Positions 56,253 through 64,000 of a stretch of 64,000 nt of DNA are shown one piece after another. The notes under the pieces were generated by a model. That model was not told where the DNA came from. It saw only the letters and a list, made by a program, of their open reading frames with translations, and ran no database searches. The stretch is from contig NZ_QLMK01000009.1 of assembly GCF_003259955.1 (NCBI RefSeq), positions 1-64,000 on the forward strand, given 5' to 3'. Both the position numbers and the translations under genes were made by a program. The stretch comes from Falsochrobactrum ovis (GTDB lineage: Bacteria; Pseudomonadota; Alphaproteobacteria; Rhizobiales; Rhizobiaceae). Each line of letters opens with the position of its first letter. Position 1 is the stretch's first letter.

Positions 56253-58577
56253 ATGACCAAAAAAACTCCTCCCACTTCCACGCGTTCGGATTTTGACGAA
56301 GCGGCGCTTTTTTTTCATCGTTACCCGAAGCCCGGCAAGCTGGAAATTCAAGCTACAAAACCGCTCGGCAATCAACGAGATCTTGCGTTAGCCTATTCGC
56401 CGGGTGTTGCGGCACCCTGTTTGGCAATTCATGAAAACCCTGCCTCCGCAGCCGAATATACGGCGCGCGGCAATCTCGTCGCAGTCGTTTCCAACGGTAC
56501 AGCAGTGTTGGGACTGGGTAATATAGGCGCCCTCGCCTCAAAACCGGTGATGGAAGGCAAGGCGGTACTGTTTAAAAAATTCGCGGATATCGACGTTTTC
56601 GACATTGAAATCGACGCGCATGAGATCGAACATATCGTCAATGTCGTATCGGCACTTGAGCCCACCTTTGGTGGCATTAATCTTGAGGATATTAAAGCGC
56701 CGGAATGTTTCGAAGTTGAAGAACAACTGCGCGCTAAAATGAATATTCCGGTCTTCCATGACGACCAACATGGCACTGCCATCATTGTAGCGGCAGCGAT
56801 TCTAAACGGACTGGATCTAGCAGGAAAGCAAATTTCTGAAGCGAAAATTGTTACTTCCGGGGCCGGTGCTGCCGCGATTGCCTGCCTCAACCTTCTGGTC
56901 AATCTTGGTGCAAAACGCGAAAATATCTGGGTTTGCGATATTGAAGGCGTGGTCTATGAGGGGCGTGAAGCACTCATGGATCGTTGGAAACGGGCCTATG
57001 CTCAAAAAACAGATGCGCGCACTCTAGCTGACATTATTGATGGCGCGGATGTGTTTTTAGGACTTTCAGCGGCTGGTGTTTTGAAAACTGAAATGCTCCA
57101 GAGAATGGCTGAAAAACCATTGATCATGGCGCTGGCTAATCCGAATCCGGAAATCATGCCGGAAGTGGCGCGTGAGGCCCGAAGTGACGCTATGATTTGC
57201 ACAGGTCGGTCTGATTATCCAAATCAGGTCAATAATGTGCTGTGTTTTCCACATATTTTCCGCGGCGCATTGGATGTTGGTGCGACAGCTATCAACGAAG
57301 AAATGAAGCTTGCAGCGGTTCGCGCTATAGCCGCGCTTGCACGCGAAGAGCCTTCCGATGTGGCGGCACGCGCATCGACAGAGGAAACACCCACATTCGG
57401 GCCTGATTATCTCATTCCCTCGCCTTTTGATCAGCGTCTTATCTTGAGGATTGCTCCAGCCGTTGCTCAAGCAGCAATGGATAGTGGTGTTGCAACGCGT
57501 CCAATAGAAGATATGGGTGCTTATCGCGACAGACTTAACAGGTTTGTTTTCCGTTCTGGCCTTATTATGAAGCCAGTCTTTACCACCGCGCGCGCCCAAA
57601 CTACGCCCAAGCGGGTGATCTATGCGGATGGCGAAGATGAACGTGTATTACGTGCTGCCCAAGTCGTTATCGAAGAAGGTATCGCAGCGCCCATCTTGGT
57701 CGGTCGACCTCAGGTCGTTGAAACCAGACTGAAACGCTATGGTTTGAAGATCCGCCAAGGCACGGATTTCGAACTCATCAACCCTGAAGATGATCCGCGC
57801 TATCGGGATTACGTCGATCTGTACCTGTCTTTTGCGGGACGCCAAGGCATTACTCCCGAGGCAGCACGCACCATTGTGCGCACTAACTCCACTGCCATTG
57901 CAGCACTGGCCGTCATGCGCGACGAAGCCGATGCGATGATTTGCGGACTGGAGGGACGTTTTGAAAGCCATCTCCGCACAGTTAGCCAGATAATCGGAAA
58001 GGCGCCAGGTCTTAGCGAATATTCCGCTTTAAGCTTGCTTATTTCTCAGCGGGGTACACTCTTTCTGACGGACACCTATGTGAGCGTCGAGCCCGATGCT
58101 GAAGAAATCGCTGAAAGTGCCATTCTGGCAGCAAAAGAAATTCGGCGTTTTGGGATTGAGCCTAAAGCTGCCTTGGTCTCACATTCCAACTTTGGCTCCA
58201 AAGAATCTGCAAGTGCCGACAAGATGCGTCGTGCAGCTGCACTGCTAGCGCAAAAAGCTCCAGAGCTGGAATCGGACGGAGAAATGCACGGTGATTCCGC
58301 ATTGTCACAAGTGCTGCGTGATCGTGTATTCCCTAACTCAAGGCTCAAGGGAGAAGCGAACCTACTGGTTTTTCCGAATCTTGATGCAGCAAATATTACT
58401 CTTAACGTGGTTAAATCCGTTACGGATGCGCTGCATGTGGGCCCTATCCTACTTGGTGCAGCACGTCCGGCCCATATTTTAACACCTTCTGTAACATCTC
58501 GCGGGGTAGTTAACATGACAGCCTTGGCCGTAGTTGAGGCCATTCAGCGCGCCGGAGAACTAAAGAAATCTGTATAA
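56253..58577 (+). CDS. maeB: NADP-dependent malic enzyme (MaeB type, phosphotransacetylase-fused)
   Basis: The 774-residue protein has an N-terminal malic enzyme part (about 1-430) with [32 protein letters not shown] and [17 protein letters not shown] phosphotransacetylase-like C-terminal domain follows (about 450-770, with [20 protein letters not shown]). It oxidises malate to pyruvate and CO2, giving NADPH. In MaeB proteins the second domain is regulatory and does not make acetyl phosphate. The ATG at 56253 fits the family start; the frame extends upstream without a good site. Its end is close to a terminator at 58614. Confidence 0.95.
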   Translation: MTKKTPPTSTRSDFDEAALFFHRYPKPGKLEIQATKPLGNQRDLALAYSPGVAAPCLAIHENPASAAEYTARGNLVAVVSNGTAVLGLGNIGALASKPVMEGKAVLFKKFADIDVFDIEIDAHEIEHIVNVVSALEPTFGGINLEDIKAPECFEVEEQLRAKMNIPVFHDDQHGTAIIVAAAILNGLDLAGKQISEAKIVTSGAGAAAIACLNLLVNLGAKRENIWVCDIEGVVYEGREALMDRWKRAYAQKTDARTLADIIDGADVFLGLSAAGVLKTEMLQRMAEKPLIMALANPNPEIMPEVAREARSDAMICTGRSDYPNQVNNVLCFPHIFRGALDVGATAINEEMKLAAVRAIAALAREEPSDVAARASTEETPTFGPDYLIPSPFDQRLILRIAPAVAQAAMDSGVATRPIEDMGAYRDRLNRFVFRSGLIMKPVFTTARAQTTPKRVIYADGEDERVLRAAQVVIEEGIAAPILVGRPQVVETRLKRYGLKIRQGTDFELINPEDDPRYRDYVDLYLSFAGRQGITPEAARTIVRTNSTAIAALAVMRDEADAMICGLEGRFESHLRTVSQIIGKAPGLSEYSALSLLISQRGTLFLTDTYVSVEPDAEEIAESAILAAKEIRRFGIEPKAALVSHSNFGSKESASADKMRRAAALLAQKAPELESDGEMHGDSALSQVLRDRVFPNSRLKGEANLLVFPNLDAANITLNVVKSVTDALHVGPILLGAARPAHILTPSVTSRGVVNMTALAVVEAIQRAGELKKSV

Positions 58578-58613
58578 TTTATAATAATATAAAACAGTAA
58601 TAAATCTATCTAT

Positions 58614-58650
58614 ACGCCAAGTATACTTACCATATACTTGGCGTTAGTGT
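58614..58650 (+). terminator. Terminator of maeB
   Basis: ACGCCAAGTATA (58614-58625) pairs with TATACTTGGCGT (58633-58644) over a 7-base loop; a T-run of seven follows from about 58650. Confidence 0.85.
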
Positions 58651-58706
58651 TTTTTTAACTATAAAAATTAACCATCATCACATCGAACAACAAAATAGGC
58701 TGTTCT

Positions 58707-59531
58707 GTGATGATTGCTAATCAAGTATTTTTTCAGATATTTCGACTAAACCGGCTGCTTATTAACCGACAAGGGCCGTTTTCTGCGGTCAAGACCGTAG
58801 CGGCGATCTTGGCAATCGGAAGCATTATCGCCGGATGCACAACGGTCCAAAAATCATATATTTGCACACCGCAACAAGAAGCGCGCCTTAATATTGCCAA
58901 GGCGCAAACAACGAAAGATATTCAACGGTTTCGATCGTCTCTTTCCAACGTTCATTTAAAAATTAATCAAGACCGATGCCGAAGAACGCTTTTTTCAAGA
59001 CCACTAGACTCAAACAAATGTGAATCCTACAAAATGCAGACTGAAAAATTAAAGTCTGCGATAAGGAAACATCAGGAACGACTCCACGAAATAAACGCAG
59101 CGCTCAATGGCCGTTTGCATAAAGAAGATCACGTTAAATCGTGCTCTCCGACATGGCTTTCTTCCCCGGTCCGCCAGATGCGTAAAGCTCCGAAACGTCT
59201 GCCGGCAGTTAAAAAGAAGCAACCAGTAACACCGGTCAAAGCTACTGAAAAGCTGGTGCCGGACATTGTCGTTGAGCCATCAACGCCATTGCCCACGGAC
59301 CCGGCCCATATGCCTTTGCCTGAAAATGAGAGCGAGAACAAAAACACCCCGGCTGAGCTGCCATTCTATAAAGCTCGCCCCAAGAGCGAGCCAACTATAG
59401 AGGAAAAAAGTGTGCAGCTTGAACGTAGCTACATTCCCGATCCTAATATTAGGGTCGTCGGTCCAACGTTTTTTGCCGACCAATCAGAACCAGAAGATCC
59501 GCCATTTCGGGCCCATGAGCCTGACCAGTGA
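58707..59531 (+). CDS. Putative lipoprotein with Pro-rich tail, function unknown
   Basis: The 274-residue protein has an N-terminal hydrophobic stretch ([15 protein letters not shown]) with a lipobox ending at Cys44, preceded by an unusually long 30-residue n-region. Residues 55-150 are helical and charged, with paired cysteines ([16 protein letters not shown]) that could bond. From about 165 the chain is Pro-, Glu- and Lys-rich, typical of periplasmic linkers. I recognise no family. Its last 83 bases overlap the end of gltX on the opposite strand. Confidence 0.6.
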   Translation: MMIANQVFFQIFRLNRLLINRQGPFSAVKTVAAILAIGSIIAGCTTVQKSYICTPQQEARLNIAKAQTTKDIQRFRSSLSNVHLKINQDRCRRTLFSRPLDSNKCESYKMQTEKLKSAIRKHQERLHEINAALNGRLHKEDHVKSCSPTWLSSPVRQMRKAPKRLPAVKKKQPVTPVKATEKLVPDIVVEPSTPLPTDPAHMPLPENESENKNTPAELPFYKARPKSEPTIEEKSVQLERSYIPDPNIRVVGPTFFADQSEPEDPPFRAHEPDQ

Positions 59532-60822
59532 GTGCTAAGCGCAGGGGCAAAAACAGCGACTTGCCCTTGCGTCCGGTAGCTTCCTTGATCCGCTCAGTCC
59601 AGATTTTCCATGTCTGGTTATTCCAAGGTTCTTGGGGCATAAAATCAAATGCTTGGCGCACAAATTCGATGTCGTCATCGGACAAATTCGGCTTTTCGGA
59701 TAGGTCACCTCGCACCAATTGCCACCAATGGCTCACTTCACCAAAGCGATCTAGGTTTTTCCTGATGGTGAGCCAAAATGGCTCGGCTTCTTCACCCTTT
59801 ATGCCTAAATCTTCCAGCCGGTCTTTTGCCTGTTCAAACGTCATTTCATGCAAAAGAGTACGATTAAGCGTATCCAGTTCAGCAGGATCAAATTTAGCTG
59901 CGGATTTTGTGATGGCACTTAGATCAAAATGCTCCGCAAGTGTCTTCATATTTGGAACCGCAGAAACCGCCTCGGACGTGCCAATAAGCACCGCCAATGA
60001 TGCGATAGCCATCGGCTCATATCCGGCTTCGCGTAAAGACCCTAACGATAAGGCTCCTGTGCGCTTTGACAAGCCTTCACCTGAGACAGTAGTGAGAAGA
60101 TTGTGATGGCCAAAAACCGGAGGCTCAGCACCTAATGCCCGGAAAATCGCAATTTGTGCGCCGGTATTGGTCACATGATCGTCACCGCGGATAATGTGGG
60201 TTACGCCCATATCAATATCGTCGGCAACTGAGGGCAATGTATAAAGATAAGTCCCGTCCTCACGAATAAGAACCGGGTCTGACATTGAAGCCAGATCCAC
60301 CGTTTGCGGGCCACGGACGAGATCATCCCAATGAACTTCTGTCCGACGTGTGACCATTGGGTCATTTTCGAAATTGGGCAGTAAAAAGCGCCAATGGGGT
60401 TTTCTACCCTCGGCTTCTAATTTCGCTTTTTCGTCCTCGGTGAGCTTGAGTGCTTCACGGCCATATATGGGAGGAAGGCGACGAGCTAAACGCAGCTTTC
60501 TGCGACGTTCAAGTTCGTCGGCTGTCTCATAGCAAGGATAAAGAAGCCCGGCCTCTCTCAGCTTGTCCGCTGCTTGAGCGTAAACGTCAAAACGCTTTGA
60601 CTGATATTCCACTCGGTCGGGCTTTATTCCCAACCAGTCGAGATCAACCGCGATAGAACGGGCATATTCATCGCGTGACCGCTCAATGTCGGTATCATCA
60701 TAACGCAATATGAACTGACCACGGTTTTTCTGCGCATAAAGCCAGTTTGAAAGGGCGGTCCGGGTATTACCAATATGAATATACCCAGTTGGCGATGGGG
60801 CAAAACGAACTGTAATTGACAT
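59449..60822 (-). CDS. gltX: Glutamyl-tRNA synthetase
   Basis: The 457-residue class I synthetase has the HIGH-type motif ([19 protein letters not shown]) at residues 9-18 and the KMSKS-type motif in [17 protein letters not shown]. The glutamate-tRNA part [17 protein letters not shown] is also typical. Alphaproteobacteria often have two gltX genes; this shorter form is one of them. Ten bases separate it from nadE, which lies upstream in the same operon. The C-terminal helical domain ends near 59449, inside the 3' part of the opposing gene. Confidence 0.95.
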   Translation of the reverse strand: MSITVRFAPSPTGYIHIGNTRTALSNWLYAQKNRGQFILRYDDTDIERSRDEYARSIAVDLDWLGIKPDRVEYQSKRFDVYAQAADKLREAGLLYPCYETADELERRRKLRLARRLPPIYGREALKLTEDEKAKLEAEGRKPHWRFLLPNFENDPMVTRRTEVHWDDLVRGPQTVDLASMSDPVLIREDGTYLYTLPSVADDIDMGVTHIIRGDDHVTNTGAQIAIFRALGAEPPVFGHHNLLTTVSGEGLSKRTGALSLGSLREAGYEPMAIASLAVLIGTSEAVSAVPNMKTLAEHFDLSAITKSAAKFDPAELDTLNRTLLHEMTFEQAKDRLEDLGIKGEEAEPFWLTIRKNLDRFGEVSHWWQLVRGDLSEKPNLSDDDIEFVRQAFDFMPQEPWNNQTWKIWTERIKEATGRKGKSLFLPLRLALTGQAHGPEMADLLVLIGRQKTLDRRP

Positions 60823-60832
60823 TGGAGATCTT

Positions 60833-62485
60833 TCAGCGGTCGCGGAAGCGGTTCGTGATAGGATAGCGACGATCGCGTCCGAAATTTTTCCTAGTAATTT
60901 TTACACCTAGCGCTGACTGTCGGCGCTTATATTCCGCCAGATGTAGCAAATGTTCGATACGTTGCACTGTTTCAGCTGGATGGCCGCGTGCGATAATTTC
61001 TGCATTGCTCATCTCGTTTTCGACAAGACATTCAAGAATATCATCGAGCACCGGATAAGGAGGCAGCGAATCTTGATCCGTCTGGTTTTCTCTCAGCTCG
61101 GCGCTCGGAACCTTAGTGATAATATTATGGGGTATTACCTCGCCCGATGGCCCCATCGCGCCTTGCGGCACATGTTTATTACGCCATTCTGACAAGGCGT
61201 AGACACGCATTTTGTAGACATCTTTGATGGGGTTGAAGCCACCGTTCATGTCGCCATACAAAGTGGCGTAACCCACTGACATTTCTGATTTATTGCCTGT
61301 GGTTATAACCATTGATCCGAATTTATTGGATATGGCCATGAGAATCGTACCCCGGGCACGGCTTTGAAGATTTTCTTCTGTGACCCCGCTTTCGCTGCCT
61401 TCGAACATCGGAGCGAGAGTTGACAGAAATCCTTCAACGGGCGCTGCGATTGGGACAATGTCGTAACGAACGCCCAATGTTTCTGCGCAATCCGCAGCGT
61501 CTTTCAAGGACTCGTTTGAGGTATAGCGATAAGGCAACATCACACAGCGCACCCGATCTTTGCCGAGTGCATCAACTGCAAGTGCCGCGCAAATTGCAGA
61601 ATCTAGCCCGCCTGAAAGTCCGAGTACGACATCTTTGAAGCCGTTTTTGTTCACATAATCTCGTAAACCAAGCATACAAGCGGTGTAATCAGCCTCAAGC
61701 TCGTCGGGAAGAGAGGCTTGCTCGCCTTGCTGGCAGCGCCAACCTTCATCTTCACGAATCCATTCGGTGAGCGTGATGGATTCAGTGAATTGCGGCATCT
61801 GGAAGGCTAAAGATTTGTCTGCATTAAAGCAGAAAGAACCGCCGTCAAAAACCAGCTCATCTTGTCCGCCGACCTGATTTGCATAAAGAATTGGCAGTCC
61901 AGTTTGAATGAGCTGACGCAGCACCGTCTGATAACGACGTTCCATCTTGCCGCGGTGATAGGGAGAACCATTCGGGACCAGAAGAAATTCAGCGCCACTT
62001 TCCGCAAGCGTTTCGGCTACATCAAGATCACCCCATATGTCTTCGCAAATAGGGATGCCAATGCGTACTCCACGGAAGTTCACCGGCCCAGGCATCGGAC
62101 CCGATTCAAAAACGCGTTTTTCGTCGAACTCACCGTAATTGGGCAAATCGACTTTAAAGCGCTCGGCAATGATTTTTCCGCCATCGAGCACAGCGATTGC
62201 ATTGTGCACGCCGCTTTCTCGCGCCATGGGTGTACCAATGATCACCCCCGGCCCACGGTCAGCTGTATCCAAAGCTAGCTCTGCTACGGCGCTCTCGCAG
62301 GCCTCTACGAAAGCTTTGCGAAGAATAAAATCTTCAGGAGGATAGCCGGATATGAAAAGCTCGGTGAACAGAACAAGGTCAGCGCCCATCTGTTCAGCCT
62401 TAGCGCGCGCAACCCGCGCTTTTGCAAGATTTCCAGCTATATCGCCCATAACGGGATCGAGTTGCGCCACGGCAATACGAAGCAT
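60833..62485 (-). CDS. nadE: Glutamine-hydrolysing NAD+ synthase
   Basis: The protein of about 550 residues has an N-terminal nitrilase-type glutaminase domain with the catalytic Glu ([17 protein letters not shown]) and Cys ([11 protein letters not shown]). A C-terminal NAD synthase domain follows, with the ATP-pyrophosphatase loop [13 protein letters not shown]. Deep-conserved [20 protein letters not shown] binds NaAD. It amidates nicotinic acid adenine dinucleotide to NAD+, using glutamine. I prefer ATG 62485 ([12 protein letters not shown]) to 62512 (nine codons upstream), as families begin there. gltX follows downstream. Confidence 0.95.
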   Translation of the reverse strand: MLRIAVAQLDPVMGDIAGNLAKARVARAKAEQMGADLVLFTELFISGYPPEDFILRKAFVEACESAVAELALDTADRGPGVIIGTPMARESGVHNAIAVLDGGKIIAERFKVDLPNYGEFDEKRVFESGPMPGPVNFRGVRIGIPICEDIWGDLDVAETLAESGAEFLLVPNGSPYHRGKMERRYQTVLRQLIQTGLPILYANQVGGQDELVFDGGSFCFNADKSLAFQMPQFTESITLTEWIREDEGWRCQQGEQASLPDELEADYTACMLGLRDYVNKNGFKDVVLGLSGGLDSAICAALAVDALGKDRVRCVMLPYRYTSNESLKDAADCAETLGVRYDIVPIAAPVEGFLSTLAPMFEGSESGVTEENLQSRARGTILMAISNKFGSMVITTGNKSEMSVGYATLYGDMNGGFNPIKDVYKMRVYALSEWRNKHVPQGAMGPSGEVIPHNIITKVPSAELRENQTDQDSLPPYPVLDDILECLVENEMSNAEIIARGHPAETVQRIEHLLHLAEYKRRQSALGVKITRKNFGRDRRYPITNRFRDR

Positions 62486-62589
62486 GTCGAGATTCTCTCG
62501 GGTATTATTCATTTACAAGCTTTAACGTGCTGCTGACAGCGATGCAATTATCGCGATGCAGTTTCTGTAAAGAAGAGCCATTTCAACTG

Positions 62590-62946
62590 CTAAATTTCAA
62601 ACCAAAAGGTAGAAAATAATACATATAGCCAGGTCGTGGCCGTCATCAAAATTGCGATCAGCACCGCCAAGGACCCGCAATCCTTTGCAATTTGAATCTC
62701 TTTACGAAAATCCCGCGAGATCGCATCACAAGTAGCCTCAATAGCCGTATTGAGAACTTCGACCAGAATAAGCAGAAGCAGCGAGCCTGTCAGGGCAAAA
62801 AACACAAGCCAGCTTGTGCTGATTAAAAAGGCTAAAGGAAGCGAAATAAGAAACAGGATTAGTTCTTGTTGAACAGCTTTCTCATTGCGCGCGAGATAGG
62901 AAAGTGCCCGCATTGAGTTGATAAATGCACGATAAATTCGCTGCAT
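62590..62946 (-). CDS. dgkA: Diacylglycerol kinase (prokaryotic DgkA type)
   Basis: The 118-residue protein has three membrane helices and the DgkA signature VEVLNTAIEATCDAISRDF with the catalytic acidic residues. The basic N-terminal end precedes AFINSMRALSYLARNEKAVQQEL. It phosphorylates diacylglycerol to phosphatidic acid, recycling lipid released by polysaccharide modification. The ATG at 62946 has GAGGGAA upstream, while the frame reaches 62976. It lies downstream of the DAHP synthase on the same strand after a terminator. Confidence 0.93.
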   Translation of the reverse strand: MQRIYRAFINSMRALSYLARNEKAVQQELILFLISLPLAFLISTSWLVFFALTGSLLLLILVEVLNTAIEATCDAISRDFRKEIQIAKDCGSLAVLIAILMTATTWLYVLFSTFWFEI

Positions 62947-62969
62947 GGCTTCCCTCTTAAGCCTTGTGC

Positions 62970-63002
62970 AAAACAATAGGCGGAGAGGTTAATCTCCGCC
63001 TA
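62970..63002 (-). terminator. Terminator of the DAHP synthase gene
   Basis: TAGGCGGAGA (62977-62986) and TCTCCGCCTA (62993-63002) form a perfect 10-bp stem with a 6-base loop. On the minus strand TTGTTTT follows. Confidence 0.88.
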
Positions 63003-63026
63003 CGCTCAAAACTCAAACCCAATCAA

Positions 63027-64000
63027 TCAGGCAGACGCCGCCTGCTTGCCATTATCCGCATCACGTTCTTTTTTCAGCAGTTCAGCTAAAAGGAATGCCA
63101 GTTCAAGCGCCTGATCAGCATTCAGACGCGGATCGCAATGAGTGTGATAACGATCATGCAAATCTTCAGCAGAAATCGCACGGGCACCGCCTGTGCATTC
63201 CGTGACGTTCTTGCCGGTCATTTCAACATGAATACCACCGGGATGTGTTCCCTCTGCGCGATGAACAGCAAAGAAGCTCTCAACCTCCTGCAGAATGTGA
63301 TCGAATGGCCGCGTCTTGTACCCGCCGGCTGTGATTGTATTGCCATGCATTGGATCGCAGGACCACACAACCTTGCGGCCTTCCCGCTCTACAGCACGGA
63401 TCAATTGCGGCAGGTGATCTTCAACTTTATTGTGTCCAAAACGAGCAATAAGTGTCAGGCGCCCTGCCTCGTTTTCCGGATTGAGCAGGTCAATCAACCG
63501 GATGAGATCATCGGGTTCAAGTGATGGGCCGCATTTCAGACCAAGCGGGTTTTTAATCCCACGGCAATATTCAATATGAGCGTGATCAGCCTGCCGGGTT
63601 CTGTCGCCAATCCAAATCATATGGCCGGAAGTGCCATACCAGTCACCGGAAGTTGAATCGATGCGGGTTAGCGCTTCTTCATAACCAAGAAGCAGAGCTT
63701 CATGACTGGTATAAAAATCTGTCTCACGCAATGCCGGATTACTTTCAGCGGTAATGCCGATCGCACTCATGAAATTCATGGTTTCTGAAATGCGCTGCGC
63801 CAGAGCGGCGTAACGCTCTGCCTGAGGGCTTTTGCCCACAAAGCCGAGCATCCATTGGTGAACATTTTCAAGATTGGCATAACCACCTTGAGCGAATGCA
63901 CGCAACAAATTAAGCGTCGCCGCTGACTGGCGATAAGCCATATCTTGGCGATTAGGATCGGGAATACGGGAAGCGCTGTCGAATTCGATACCGTTGATGA
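63027..64000 (-). CDS. Class II DAHP synthase (partial, 5' end off the window)
   Basis: The last 324 residues of 3-deoxy-7-phosphoheptulonate synthase are present; the frame continues past position 64000 without a start. Class II (plant-type) motifs include RDMAYRQ-like [20 protein letters not shown] and [70 protein letters not shown] and the Asp-His-Glu metal site are also present. It condenses erythrose 4-phosphate with phosphoenolpyruvate, the first step of the shikimate pathway. Confidence 0.94.
   Translation of the reverse strand, partial: INGIEFDSASRIPDPNRQDMAYRQSAATLNLLRAFAQGGYANLENVHQWMLGFVGKSPQAERYAALAQRISETMNFMSAIGITAESNPALRETDFYTSHEALLLGYEEALTRIDSTSGDWYGTSGHMIWIGDRTRQADHAHIEYCRGIKNPLGLKCGPSLEPDDLIRLIDLLNPENEAGRLTLIARFGHNKVEDHLPQLIRAVEREGRKVVWSCDPMHGNTITAGGYKTRPFDHILQEVESFFAVHRAEGTHPGGIHVEMTGKNVTECTGGARAISAEDLHDRYHTHCDPRLNADQALELAFLLAELLKKERDADNGKQAASA

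Overview
The window reads as chromosomal DNA of an alphaproteobacterium of the order Hyphomicrobiales, most likely in or near the Brucellaceae. This rests on gene content and order: hisI-folE beside an IscU-like scaffold gene and yidD, a B12-dependent ribonucleotide reductase, CckA, an alphaproteobacterial DksA with a degenerate zinc finger, an mlaFED-type locus with a STAS-fused permease, and a giant coiled-coil protein resembling the Agrobacterium growth-pole ring protein. Base composition is moderate, so I do not name a genus.

Layout. Positions 1-3460 are the only clearly accessory part. They hold the tail of an IS5-type transposase, a glycosyltransferase gene cut off by that IS, and a 2.6 kb element bounded by an 18-bp direct repeat. 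One repeat copy is the 3' end of tRNA-Leu(GAG). The element carries a 429-residue protein with a C-terminal Apea-like HEPN domain, a frameshifted piece of a phage tape-measure protein and a small coiled-coil/membrane protein, but no integrase. This is the best candidate for an undescribed system (probably RNase-type defence or growth arrest).

From 3.7 to 15.2 kb come housekeeping genes: patatin, hisI, folE, iscU-like, yidD, thrS, a nitroreductase and a flavin reductase, mazG, galE, an SBF-type transporter and a methyltransferase. Then come a gene-poor stretch with a tiny membrane protein, a frameshifted diguanylate cyclase, and a minus-strand cysK-alaX-sseA-GNAT operon. From 20 to 31 kb: a DEAD-box helicase, ilvA, tRNA-Leu(UAA), a CinA-like protein, a universal stress protein, gpt, a NUDIX protein and nrdJ behind a long leader with NrdR-like boxes. 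From 31 to 46 kb: a PRC-barrel protein, an MscS channel, cckA, a FliO-like protein facing dksA, a SixA-like phosphatase, ycjX-ycjF, the folP-folB-folK operon, a DUF922 protease and a 2Fe-2S ferredoxin. From 46 to 64 kb: the giant polar-growth-type protein, the mla-type lipid transport locus, a dipeptide epimerase, malic enzyme, an orphan lipoprotein, the nadE-gltX pair, dgkA and a class II DAHP synthase cut by the window end.

Working together: folE (GTP to dihydroneopterin triphosphate) and the distant folP-folB-folK operon supply tetrahydrofolate. The permease, ATPase, MCE protein and lipoprotein form one outer-membrane lipid transport machine. cysK, alaX and sseA join cysteine metabolism with alanyl-tRNA proofreading. 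CckA and the GPR-like protein belong to cell-cycle control and polar growth in this order. No CRISPR array, rRNA or complete IS was seen.
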